Shown piece by piece: positions 23,938 to 35,107 of a stretch of DNA of 64,000 nucleotides. Origin of the DNA: Helicostylum pulchrum (Eukaryota; Mucoromycota; Mucoromycetes; Mucorales; Mucoraceae); assembly GCA_025677825.1 (NCBI GenBank), contig JAIXMO010000015.1, positions 310,001-374,000 of the forward strand, written 5' to 3'. Under the pieces are notes generated by a model. It saw only the letters and a list, made by a program, of their open reading frames with translations, was not told where the DNA came from and searched no databases. How positions within the stretch are numbered: position 1 is the first letter of the stretch; the number at the start of each line of letters is the position of its first letter. A program made the position numbers and the translations under genes.

Positions 23938-24529
23938 ATGTCTCAAGGTAAAAGGCGTCTGTCACAGATTACTTCTCATTTGGCCAGTCCAGGAGCAAAC
24001 ACTAGTAGTACGCGTACTTTGACCACAAAACCCATCAAGGAGACATTTAGAACCAAGCAAGACTATAAATACTTTTTACCTATTCAATCCAGGTTAGTAT
24101 TATTTTTTTTAAACATAGACCCTTTACTCATCAATATATACATGTAGATGGAGTGACAACGATTGTTATGGTCACGTCAATAATTCAGTTTATAACCATT
24201 ATTTCGATACGGTGGTTAACGTATACTTGATTAAACACTGCGGACTAGACATTAATAGTAAAACCAAGCCTTTGGGTGTTGTAGTTGCTAGTCAAGCAAC
24301 CTTTTATGCTTCGGCTTCTTACCCTAATTTAATTACGGCGGGATTGACGGTATCAAAAATCGGTAGAACAAGTATCACTTATCGTATCGGTATCTTTGAA
24401 GCCGATAATCCGTTGGCTTGTGTCGTAGGCGGGTTTACGCATGTGTTTGTCAATAATCAAGATCGTAGACCTGTGACTGAAATACCCGATGAAATCTTGA
24501 ATGGTGTCAAAAATCTTGTTGTTGAATAG
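23938..24529 (+). CDS. Hotdog-fold acyl-CoA thioesterase
   Basis: Two exons (23938-24092 and 24148-24529) give 178 aa. The intron splits the motif RWSDNDCYGHVNN, the 4-hydroxybenzoyl-CoA thioesterase signature. Its first Asp-containing loop and GHVNN form the active site of the YbgC/FadM subfamily. The rest follows the hotdog pattern: a central helix (NSVYNHYFDTVVNVYL) and strands ending in ACVVGGFTHVFVNNQDRRP. The N-terminal 40 residues are Ser/Thr/Lys-rich and could be a mitochondrial targeting sequence (KRRLSQITSHLASPG). Likely role: hydrolysis of acyl-CoA, substrate unknown. Confidence 0.88.
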
Positions 24530-24840
24530 AATATTTTTTTTTACACACGCAATACATATATATTTTTTTTATTGTAATATTGATACAACGGAAGGGAAGA
24601 AAGAAAATATTTTTTTAGGAGGGAAGAGAGATAATTGGGTGTTTGACTATAAAAAAAAGGTATATGAACGTTAAAAAGGAGTGTAAAAAAAAAAGTTTAA
24701 AAAATTCCAACAGCAAAAAAAAAAGAAAGGGAATATATTTAAAAAGGATTTTTAGTTTGTGGGTTTCTTTTCTTGATTAGGAGGGCTACAGCATAACGAG
24801 TTAATAAAGTATAAAGTGTAAAAAAGTATGCAAAAAAAGC
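24530..24840. other. Tail-to-tail spacer between thioesterase and ceramide synthase
   Basis: This 311 nt gap separates two converging genes. It contains only A- and T-rich runs suitable as 3' UTRs and polyadenylation regions for both. No gene seen. Confidence 0.55.
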
Positions 24841-26213
24841 TTACCAAGTTTCGGGTTTTCTTTGAAATTTACCACTATCGGCATCCTCATCATCATCGTC
24901 TTCATCGTCACTACGAGGATCGTCGGTGCCACTTCCAGTAAACATCTTTGAAATAACCTTTACAATCATCATAAACCAATAGAACATAATAACGTTCAAT
25001 GACATCAAAAGACCAACATAAATCTTTTGTGTAGTGGCATCAAAATACTTTCCTTCAGAAGGATTCCATTCTAATGTAAAGTAACGAGCAGGTTCAACTG
25101 TTATAGAGACTCAAGTTAGATTTTGAATTCATTTGCATTTTTTTAATAATACTAATCTTACCTGCAACACTCCAGGTGACAATAGAAAAGAAGACATGAC
25201 GAGTAATAGGCCATGCTACGGCAAAGAGACCGAAAGCGATATCGCATACATTGGTGAATCCTAAATACTTTAAAATCTTGGCAAGCTATTTATATAACAA
25301 CTACTTAGTAAAAAAAATAGTTTATCCCACTTTCTTTCACCACCACTTATAATAATAATAAAAAAAAAAAACTTACAGATAAGAAAATATCGCAAAGATC
25401 CATACAACAGAGTACACCATTACCAACACGAGTAAGGTTGACATAATAACTGGAACCAACAAGAATAATAGTAATAATATGATGTGAAAGCATGGCAACA
25501 TGATCGTTTCTGCGCTTTTCGGTATGAAGACCGTAGATTTGTTGAATCCAGAAAGCAAGTTGCATTAAGTAATAATACTTCATATCTCTCGAAATAAGAA
25601 CATGAGGATAATCGATCCAGTATTGAGAAGTATTAAACCAATGAGGGCCGTTGTACATAACATACTATTGTTACAAGGGGGAAAATAATATTTTTTTTAA
25701 GACTTTTTTCCTTTTATGTAACAACAAAATAAAATAAAAACTTACCAAACCAGCAGCACCAAAAACTACATAATAAGCAAAGATGTACATTTGTTCAGCG
25801 ACTCTTTGTCTCTTGGAAGGATCAGCAATATTAAAGTAATTAGCAAGGGGAAGGTAACCATACTTGATAAAAGAAGCACGGAGAAAAGTGAACATGATTG
25901 TCCAAAAGAATACAAAATAAGCATCTCCAACACCTTTATCAAATTGATCAGGTCCAACTTCATATGAAACGAATAAGAATTGTCCAGCACTAGGATAACC
26001 AAGCATATAATATAAAATTACACTTAAAACAATTGAACCAGAAAATTCTATATTTTTTTCTTGTTAGATTTGATCCCTTTTTTCCCTTCTAATAAATATC
26101 TTACCTGCTTCATATTGTAATAATGTGCTTTGAAGTTGTTGAGTCCGAGTAGGAGCAAGTGTTGTTGGTGGTGGTGTTGATTCCACCGGCTTCTTTTCAT
26201 TTACTGTACTCAT
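24841..26213 (-). CDS. LAG1: Sphingosine N-acyltransferase (ceramide synthase, LAG1/LAC1 family)
   Basis: Ceramide synthase joins a fatty acyl-CoA to a sphingoid base in the ER. Five exons on the minus strand (26105-26213, 25746-26047, 25377-25664, 25162-25285, 24841-25097) give 359 aa. The TLC/Lag domain is clear: several membrane helices, the Lag motif region TEKRRNDHVAMLSHHIITI with the two essential His, and the Asp-bearing CDIFLSLAKIL. The sequence KRQRVAEQMYIFAYY before the Lag motif is also conserved. The C-terminal tail is highly acidic (a run of Asp/Glu after GTDDPRS), typical of yeast Lag1/Lac1 tails. The intron ending at 25286 fuses FLS to LAKILKYLGF; without it the frame would diverge. 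Whether it is the C18/C16 or very-long-chain enzyme cannot be told. Confidence 0.93.
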
Positions 26214-27867
26214 TTTTTTTTTTTAAAAAGTAGAAGAAAAAAAAAAAAGGGAAAAAGAACAAAATTAGAATTTCTCTGTTTCTGTCTCCCCTTTTTATAT
26301 AACAAGCCCAACGCGAGACAAGATTCGGTAATCAAAAAAAAAAAAAAGAAAAAAATTTCTTTTTCTGTGGTCTCCAAAAACTAAAAATATTTACTTTAAA
26401 ACTCAATATCAATACCGGGGGATCTTTTTTTTTTCTTGTAACTTACGATACTGTTGTACTTTTTTTTTCTTCTTGTGTTTATCACAGTAAAAAAAAAAAA
26501 AGAGAAATATAAATGATGAAACTAGTGCTAGATTAGAACTTTACTCTAGTGGTATTTTTTTAGTCTGCTCTAAAGTAAATTAAAGCGCCATTAATTCTCC
26601 CAGAGTCATATGTAAGATCTCTTTTATTACGGTTAGTTAATGCAGTAAAAACTCCCCGTTATGTGTTAATTACACAAAATCAGAATATTATTATTTATAT
26701 TGTTGGTAGATCAGTGTGATACCACGCTTTATTATTACTCTATATAAAGAGTATTTTACTATATTCATTAATATAGGGGTTCTCTCTTTTTTTCTTATTG
26801 TTTAGTCTATTTTCTATGAAAAAAAACCAATTAGCTTCCCTTACAAAAACCAGAAGGAGAAAAAAAAAAAAGTTGATGTCTTACATAAGTTATTGGTGTA
26901 ACACACCAATAGAAAATTACCCATTTATAAGAATAAATTTTGTATTTCCCTTTTCTTTTCTTTTTTTATTACGTTAAATAATATATCTTTACACAACAAA
27001 AAACGATACAATGGTCGACATTTGGCATTTTAACTTGAATTACTCTTTTAGAAAGATGTACTCTTTACAACAACCATCTCTTTTTCAATTGATTTTTACT
27101 CTATAAGGTCTCACCAATCACAAATCACAAATTAATTGGTGGTTTTTTTTTTTGTGGTTCCGATTATTCTTTTTCCTGTGTAGTCGAATATTCGCCTAAA
27201 CAAACGGAAACGCTCAAAATGGAATCTTTTTTTTTAACCTTTGTCAGAGACATACCCACACAGACCCGGAGTTCGACCCAGCAAAAAAATACGAAACAAA
27301 AAAAATTTCTACACTGAAAATTAAAGTTAAGGGGATCAGGAACAGTTTTTTGTTAGGGGAAAAAAACAGGTACTACAACCGGAAAGATACAACCAGTCAA
27401 AAAAATGATAGGGTAGGAACTAGTAACTGTACAGAAAAAAGTGGGGTTTTTTACAATCGAAACAGGAAAAAAAAATATTTTTTTTATACAACAGTGTGGT
27501 TTAGTTTTTGGACTTTGGTCTCAAAGTTTGCGCTTATCGAATTTGTCTTTTTTAACTCTAAATTAAGAAATAACTTTAAAACACATGTTTTGCTGATCAT
27601 AACGTTTTATTCGACTTGACAAGAATACAGAAACTTTTTTTGTATTAAAAAGTCGTGCGTTTTTTTTTTTTTAACTTTCACACGAGGGTCGAGGTATATT
27701 TTTTTTTAAAAAAAAGAATATCGTAATAACTGTTAGTCACTTTTTTTTTACTGTAAGGGTAAAAATTTAAAATGAGTAGAAAATACTTGCGACAGGGAAA
27801 AAAAATTACCTTGATAAACCTCAAGTAATGTCTCGCATAACGGGCTAGCTTGAACTGCGTTTTGTTT
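26214..27867. other. Intergenic interval, gene-poor
   Basis: About 1.65 kb upstream of the ceramide synthase and downstream of the Fanzor-like relic. It is rich in poly(A)/poly(T) runs with no codon-biased frame. One 89-codon frame (27350-27619) is low-complexity Lys/Tyr/Phe and is rejected. Sequence up to about 26450 probably holds the ceramide synthase promoter. Confidence 0.5.
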
Positions 27868-30800
27868 TCAGAAAGTCAGTAGCATGGTAACAAATGAGGT
27901 ATCAGTATTACAGGAACTGATTTTTTCTTTAAATTTTTGTGGGGCGATACCAAAAAGAACAGTGGATAGGCCAGAGAACGCAATTGATGCGGCACTTACA
28001 CAGTCGCGTCCGTGATGAGACTTGCCAACAATTACAGAAGGACAGGAGGGATTCACGCAATTGAACGTTCCTCTAATACTAGTAATAGCAGAGGGGTTGG
28101 TTTTACTGGGAGCAAGAGGATGTAGTAACTTTTTAAAACAGAAAATGCAATTTTGCGAGGTATTATACTCATTGGTAATTGCCACCGGATTGATCTACTA
28201 TGAGAAACTTATTTCCACATTCTACCGTACTTCACATGCCCTTTAATTCGATCACCAATAAAAAAAATAGACATGATTTCTTGCCGGCCTTTGATAAATT
28301 TTCGTTCCGATGAACAAAGCCGATCCATATATTTTTGCTTCGCCAGCTCCTGCGCATATTTTTGTTTACACTTTCGTGGTGCGTTGTAAAATTTACGAAA
28401 GTGCTCTCGGTCTTGAATGGCATTGCTATAGCGTACTTCTATGTCATCCGCTGACCTGGGATCATGCAGACTGTTATCCCCCATATTCTTCTCAATATGA
28501 TTTATACGTTCACCTGACAAGTTCTTGCTTATTTCCAACTGTTTTCTCCTTTTTATGGCGCCAGTGCCAAACTGAATTTCCTTTCCAGATATTTTGAAAG
28601 ATGTAGGTAACATTACTAATTCTTCTCTTCTTCCGAAAGAGACACATGTTGGGGTTGTTCATCTGTTTTAATGGGTTCGACTCACATAATATATCAAATA
28701 CAGAAGCCTCAATCTTACCTTCCACCAGAGCAGAAAAATGATTGTACAGTTTCAAATGGAATCTGAACCTTTCGGGTGTAAATTTGACAGTTTCCGTCAT
28801 GGAGACAAGGCCGTTATCTGTTCCGGAAAACATAATGTCCCAAAATTAAAAAGCCCTTTATCAAGTGTGACATTTTCAGCCTTATCAATACCAACATATT
28901 CGGTATTGTCAATATTACGCTTTTTACTAACAGGATCTTCCGTTTCAATGTTGGCGCTCCTGAGTAACTGCAGTTGCCTCTTTGCTTGTTGAAGATCTTC
29001 TTTGGCTTGGACTAACTTTAGTTCAGTTTTATATTGTTCAGCTTTCAGTAGTTTCACCTTGTGATAGATTACTTGGTTATTTTCTTTGTGTTCTTCTGTC
29101 ACAGCTGCCTTTTTCCATCCTCTTTTGATTTTTCTCACGTTAAACTTCTGATAAAGGTCTCTTCTTTCTTTGGATAATTCCCGCACTTTAACAACCAGAT
29201 CATTAAGTTTCTGTTGATATTCAGTTATGTCTGCCTTTTTATCATCTTTTTTTGCAACCCGTGTTTTACTTGGCTTTTTCTGTTCACGTTCTTCATTCTG
29301 AATGTTGAGCTTGTAGCCAAATACTCGCACTATTCTCAAACCCGGAAGTAATCTCATACTATGCGCAAATGTCATCTTGTAACCACCGCATACTTTTTTG
29401 AGCTTCTTGAGGTCAAAGAATACCCTTTTTGGGTCATTGTTTGGTTCATTGGCTTTTTGGCGACTCACGATGAGCCGTTTATCAAAATCAAAGAAGTCCA
29501 TGTTTTGGCCTGTGCTTGATGTGGCGAATAGCGAAAATAATGTACTGGCATCAATGTTCGTCGCACTGAGTGAATTAACTTTCTGTAATGGCAACATTTT
29601 TGCTTGATATTTTCGATATCCTGAACAGCGGAATACATCATTAGACATGAATAAAAAAGGTAGCATATGCGGGATACAATAACGTTTTTCTTTTTTAGGA
29701 ACGTATGGGAGTAAAAAGTCGCAAATCAATTTGCTTACACGGCTTTCCTGAGGCGTAATAGATGTAAATGCGTCTTCCAGATTTTTTATATCAACAGACT
29801 GATTAGCATGTTTAGCTTTGTAAATAGCTTCGCAAATGACAGCTCGTAATTTCATAAGACGAGCTCTACTAACATCATCAGTTTCATCCTCGAACTCGTC
29901 TTCTTCCTCAAGCACCTCTAGAGCTACGTTATAATTCACATCTGCCTCAATATCGTATTTTGCCCTCATGTCTTCTTCATCTTCTTGAACAGAGATTTGA
30001 TCTTCTATTTTTCTGTTCCTCTAAATAAATACAAGTAAAGTTAATTTCACTTCACCAAAAATGATTAATTAAGCGACCTTTACGTCTTCTGCCAAAAAAA
30101 AATTGTAAGCGTCTAAGCGAACCTGACACCTGCCCGCTCTGGAAATGAGCCGCAACCTTCTATCTTCGTTTACTTCTTGGTCAGCTTTTTTATTGTACTT
30201 CTGTTTACGTCTTTCTTCATTTTTAAATAGCCTTCTTCTAAAATGATAGCTTTTGTTAATGAGAGTAAGTCCCTCTATGGGAATGGTTGTCTTGGACAGT
30301 ATAGCTCGTTTCGCTGCTTGTTTTTCCTTGATTTTAGCTATGTAGTCTCTTTTCCTTTTCTCTCTTTTTGGAGCCAGGTGGACTCGAAGAAGAACCATCA
30401 GTACGTTGTTAAAGGTTTTGCAAAAGTGCTTATTGCCAGACTACATATTACCAAAATTGGTTAAATATTGATCAAGAACAATCTTCATAACATATGTATC
30501 TGTGATATGCTGGTTTCTTTCTTCATCTTGGAATGCATTTGCTAACACAGCACGAAAAAAGTACTTTTGCTGTTCTTTGGCTGAAACACCACGGGTCCGA
30601 AGTAATGCGTGTGTATCGATCGAAAATGAGCTACGGAGAACAAATCATCGAACTGCTTCTTTAACGTTTCGTCCGATATATCATGTTCATTGATATGAGG
30701 CGGAAAAAATTCATTTTCTTTTGCTTCTATTGGATAATTATTAGGAAAAATATCACTAATTGGAGGGTCCACTGCATCTGATGTTGTCGAAACATAGGAA

Positions 30801-31603
30801 CCGTCTTTAGAAAAAGTTAGTTTTGATTTTTAATATGTTTATATGAAGACTTCAACCTACCAGCAGAAATAGTTGAGTTTCGGAAAAGGATCATCAATTT
30901 GTACAATTTGATACTAAAAGCAATCGTATAGCCTGAGAATTCAGCGAGTGTTCGCTCCATAGTACGTAAGAAAGCCTGTTTTATATCATCCGGAAGATCC
31001 TTTCTCAATTATGTGGGTAAAGTAGCAGTGAAGTTCTTATTGGTCCTTCTTTGTTGGAATCAATGACATCTTCTTTTGTTTGCACAGATGAAGAACTTTC
31101 TCCCCTGTGAAAATGGGAAGACTCTTCTGGGAAAGGTTTAGTGCCAACAGACTCCTGTTTGACTTGTTCTTGAATACCATCATATTCATCCTTGATAAAA
31201 TCTTTGTACCGTTGAAGAGGCGTCTTCTCTTTTGTTTTTCGCTTCAATAGACGTTCTAGCTCTGTGGCTCCAGTGTTAACGCTGAGTTCTGCATCAGTAA
31301 CGATTCCTCCAGGCATTCTACTTCTTTCTTGCAAGACTTGTTTGAATTCTTCCAAATTTTCCTTTTTGTCGTACATGTGTTTGATTTCAATTTTGAGTTT
31401 ATCACGAAAAGATTCATATAATGCATTCGTCAATTTTTTTTCTCAAGCTTTTTTATCACGAGGCTGTTTTGAAGATGAGCCAGCAGCAGGATCTTCCCTA
31501 TTACTCGAAGTCGTTTTGTGCTGCTAGTTCTCCATTTTGGCATATCATTCAGCTGTTCTGATTCCGGGCTGTTCACTAATCGCTGTTTTTTCTTTTCACG
31601 CAT
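27868..31603 (-). pseudogene. Decayed Fanzor/TnpB-like (OrfB zinc-ribbon) nuclease gene
   Basis: A string of minus-strand coding blocks reads as one old multi-exon gene broken by frameshifts and stops. The 3' block has the TnpB/Fanzor end: NEYNTSQNCIFCFKKL with a C-x2-C pair (near 28135-28150), a second C-x4-C pair (near 28042-28060), then GRDCVSAASIA with the RuvC-III-type Asp (28003-28005). Upstream lies SGTDNGLVSM (around 28810-28825), a candidate RuvC-I D-x-G, and GDRIKGHVKYGRMWK. The 5' half encodes Lys-rich helical blocks (for example LPDDIKQAFLRTMERT). Breaks include an in-frame TGA at 31443-31445, a TAG at 30441-30443, frame changes near 31500, 31008, 30590, 30350, 28830 and 28630, and a likely deletion near 28200. 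One intron is still readable at about 30810-30870 and one at about 29998-30075. Family call by eye; degeneration is well supported. Confidence 0.62.
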
Positions 31604-32196
31604 GATATTTGTACGTAGTAAAGTTTGTTTAAAAACTAAGTAAAAGAGAACAAGGAAGTCATATGCACAACGATAGCTTTGAACCGTATCCGTTTGTATG
31701 AACATAAAGAAAGCAAAAACGCCATATAAAAAAAAGCAGAATAATCGTAAAGTTGAAAAGAGAATAAGTACAAAAATAATTACTCAAAACTATTTATAAT
31801 AAAATATAAAAGGTTTGCACATGATCTATTTAATCATTTTTACGAACATGAGGTTTCAACTTGTTTCATGTAAGCGTGTAATTACTATATATTCGAGCTA
31901 TTTACGTACAAAAGACGAGTGTCATTAAAAGAAAAAACAAGGTAGGCTTCTTCGAAGGAAGGTCTTCTTTTAATCATTTGTTTTGTTACAAGTTACGAGC
32001 ATATTTACTCTCAACTTGTAACATTACAATGTCCGAATTATGCAAATGCATAAATAAAAAACGATAGCTTATGGGGATTGTATACATATCGAAAAGCATT
32101 GGGGTGTTTTATTAATAAACATAGTATAATAGTGCATTTTAGTAATATATGTTCTAACATGTGCGCATAGAGTTTTTTTTTTCATAGATGATCTGT
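31604..32196. other. Spacer with a perfect 10-bp hairpin
   Basis: About 590 nt between the Fanzor-like relic and the next minus-strand gene. A perfect inverted repeat, GTTACAAGTT at 31985-31994 and its complement at 32013-32022, could form a stem with an 18-nt loop. No gene seen. Confidence 0.45.
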
Positions 32197-33337
32197 TTAC
32201 CGATTATTTTTTTTCCATCGGAAATACGTAGATTTCAAAGAGACATAGTTGCCATAAGTACTGAAATACCCATTTTGTCTACCGTCAATATAAATATCTT
32301 TCCAAGGCATTTTTTCGTTTTCACCGAGCTCAGAGAAACGACTGCTAATATAATTCCAGTTTTCTGTGCGATTACGAACTGGTGCTTGAGAAGATTGTGC
32401 TGGTATTTCTATAGATTTAGGCGCTGGTCTTTCAATAGATGTAGGTGCTGGTGATGCCGGAACATCTTCATGTGCTAAATCAATTTCTACACTTGGCAGA
32501 GAGGTGACTGGTTCTTGGTATTTTGTTTGGTACGCATCAAAGACCCGCACGACATTTTCGATAGAATCTCTTACCCTTTTTTTCGAGTCTTGAGGCACAT
32601 CACTTTCATTAAGAGCGGAAACGGCCTCTCGAAGTCGTTTCTTGCTTTCAGTACATACGTACATCAAATCGTCTTTTATTTGTCGCGTTGCAATATCTTC
32701 TCCTTCAAGTGGCTGTTTCATAATAGCATACAATTGTGCCATAGTGGGATCATGATGATATGGATTTTGAGCAGATAAGCCGCACCGGCTTACAATAATG
32801 AAAAACGATAATGCAACAAATGTATTGAGCGGATTACACGTTAAATTTGGCTGAATAGAGTCACTGGTAATAAAGTAACAGTTGCGGGCCCAGGGATCAC
32901 ATTGTTGAACTTGCTGTAAAAATCGCTTTGATGGATATAGTTGTGTTCTTTCTTTCACTTCATACACTATAGACGATGTTACAAACGTTATTATAATAGG
33001 AGGGGTGTGGTATTGAAGCGCAACAGAAACACCGTGCGATATCAGTTGTAAATAATATTCAAGGTCAACCGTATGTTGAACTCCAATAATAATGGGTGGG
33101 CAGTTGCTAGCTCTGGAAAGATAGATAGCGTCTGCAATATTTCTTGTCGATTGTTGTCTAGGGCTGAAGTAATAAAAGTCTTTGGCATGATCTCCTATAG
33201 TGGTCATTAATTTGATTAGCATAACTTTTTTTTTTCTTTTAAAAAAGATGATTTATGATCTATTAAAGTCACTTACCGATTACTGTCGAAACCACAATGT
33301 CCATTACTTCTTTATTCGCGAATAATAGTTTTGACAT
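32197..33337 (-). CDS. Mucoromycota-type orphan protein with possible PD-(D/E)XK-like core (352 aa)
   Basis: Two exons (33277-33337 and 32197-33194) with a phase-1 intron give 352 aa. The first 110 residues contain GDHAKDFYYFSP, then RASNCPPIIIGVQHTVDL, YYLQLISHGVSVALQY and PPIIITFVTSSI. This alternation of hydrophobic strands around 'PP-I-I-x-V-Q' is like a lineage-expanded zygomycete family with restriction-endonuclease-like folds, where the strand usually reads I-E-V/I-Q. Here a Gly replaces the Glu, so catalysis may be lost. The middle is linker-like, followed by KKRLREAV and SKKRVRDSIENVVRVFD helices and a Pro-rich stretch. The C-terminal 50 residues (WKDIYIDGRQNGYFSTYGNY...) look folded and basic. 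The fold assignment is from memory of the pattern and is uncertain; the gene itself looks intact. Confidence 0.62.
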
Positions 33338-33672
33338 TATATTGGTATGTGAGCAATGGTGATTAGGGGAGACAAAGGTTTTTTTTTTTAAAAAAAAAAA
33401 CAAGTTTGAAGTTTACGCAGGTCGGGCCTACGCATCACTTGCCTTTCGTTTTTTCGTAACAAAAAGCTTAAATGCTACAAATGTTAAAACTCAGTTGCGT
33501 CCTGTTAAAATAAAATGGGAGAACAATATCTAAAGGCAAGCAAAACAGTAAAAATATAACGATAAAATGAATCTCGAAGAAAAAGAAGCAAATCATTTTA
33601 CGTTGAGATATGAAGGTAAACAACTAACTTTTTTATTATTAAAACGTGTTTTTAGCTTAATGTAAAATTATT
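33338..33672. other. Spacer between orphan gene and first RBR gene
   Basis: A 335 nt gap between two minus-strand genes, with AT-rich runs only. The 5' side of the orphan gene has a T9-A10 block near 33380-33400 that could act as promoter DNA. Confidence 0.4.
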
Positions 33673-34610
33673 TTATTCAAACATGGTGTCGCGTAATTTT
33701 TTCAATCGATCAGAATCATACGCATCACATAAATGTTTGCATACATAAAGTAAACGTCCACATCGATAACAGCTGAAATACATAGAATGTTAGAAAATGT
33801 CTTTTAGCAAAAATTCATGAAACAAAACTTTACATTTTCGAACCACAGATACATTTTATATTCGCACATCCGTCCTATAAAAAAAAGGGTATATGTTGTA
33901 TAAATTGTTGAATAATTTATGCATATATCATTATATGTACTTACAATTTTATCTATAATACGACTACATTTAGGAAAAATACACCAATTTTTATCTTTAG
34001 CTGTTTTTAAGGAAAGTCTTCTCAGTTCCTCATTATCTACACGTTTAACCACATCTGAAAGAAAGAAGAGATAAGCGCCAAATGATAATAACTACTACTA
34101 CAGTTTAACTAAGAGGTTTTACCTGTATGCCATTTTTTTTTACAAGCACTACAAAATGCCCGATTACAACCACGGCAGACTACAAAAGTACAATTTTCTT
34201 CAAGCTGTTTATTGCTTTCGAGGATTTGGTCGCAACCTTCCATGGGACAGTAAACCTGTTGTATATATTTAGCTTTTTAACTTTATTAAACTAATTTTAA
34301 TGTGAACCTTGTAAGAAATACATGCTTTTTTCTGGAAGAGACGTTTCCACCAACTAATGGCTTCATTATGTAAACGGCTGTTATTCTCAATATGTATATA
34401 TTTATATATATAACACTGAAAACCAGGGCATTGTATTGTTATACGATCCTGACTGTAATCACCATCTGGGTCTTCGTTTAGGTATTTCAAAAGACAGTTA
34501 TCACAGATCGCATGATTGCAAGTAGTAGGCGTTTCAAGAGAACGGTAAATGTCTCTTGCGAAAGAATTTTCGCAACAAATGATACATTCACTAATTTTTG
34601 ATGAGTTCAT
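33673..34610 (-). CDS. RBR-type (RING-IBR-RING) E3 ubiquitin ligase-like protein, copy 1 (228 aa)
   Basis: Five exons (34308-34610, 34123-34255, 33945-34054, 33834-33874, 33673-33772) give 228 aa. Residues 9-80 are RING1 (CIIC ... CNHAICDNC ... CPGFQC). Residues about 100-145 are the in-between-RING zinc site (YCPMEGCDQIL, CTFVVCRGCNRAFCSAC, KKKWH). RING2 follows: NWCIFPKCSRIIDKIDGC, IKCICGSKICYRCGRLLYVC. The Cys in the DGC of RING2 sits where RBR ligases form the thioester with ubiquitin. The protein is a minimal RBR module with no extra domain, so substrate and adaptor are unknown. It is a tandem partner of the next gene, with introns at identical places and phases. Confidence 0.85.
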
Positions 34611-35107
34611 TTTTTTATTTTTTTTGAATAAGTACTGATACTTATAAAAAGAAGAAAAGAAACGGATTTTCTCATAACTATATTTATACATGAAATACTT
34701 ACTGACTAATGTTTTCGTTTTATCTTAAATATGGAAAGTAAACAATTATTTACGCAAGGGCAATTAGTACCATTTGTATTTAGTAGATTTAGTAACAAGA
34801 TATGTAAAGGGATTTTACTAAGGAAGAAGAAAATGTCCACAAGCAAAAAAATTTCTCGAGGGTATTTCTCTCGCACTTGACGTTCAAAAAGAAATGGCAA
34901 TAAAACGGACATACTAAGAAAATGTACTCTTTAGCACTATTTGAGCTATTTTTTTTACAGAAAGAAATAAGCAGATAAATAGAAACAAGAAAAAAAAATC
35001 ACTCTTAAAAGTTCATAAATAAGATGTATAATTATCATTTAAGAAAATCCCTTTCTCTCGAAGCACAGCGACTTAGTAAGAGAAGGAAAAAAAAGAGACC
35101 AAAGTAT
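34611..35107. other. Spacer between the two RBR genes
   Basis: About 500 nt between the paired minus-strand genes. No coding frame is supported. It should contain the 3' UTR of copy 2 and the promoter of copy 1. Confidence 0.45.

Noticed and set aside
27350..27619. 89-codon plus-strand frame
   Set aside because: Low-complexity Lys/Tyr/Phe composition, no neighbours or domain.
28022..28597. Plus-strand frames opposite the Fanzor-like relic
   Set aside because: Antisense shadows; the minus strand has the recognisable motifs.
28624..28665. A very short intron (about 33 nt) to bridge the frame change in the Fanzor-like relic
   Set aside because: Shorter than any other intron in the window (minimum about 54 nt); a frameshift is simpler.
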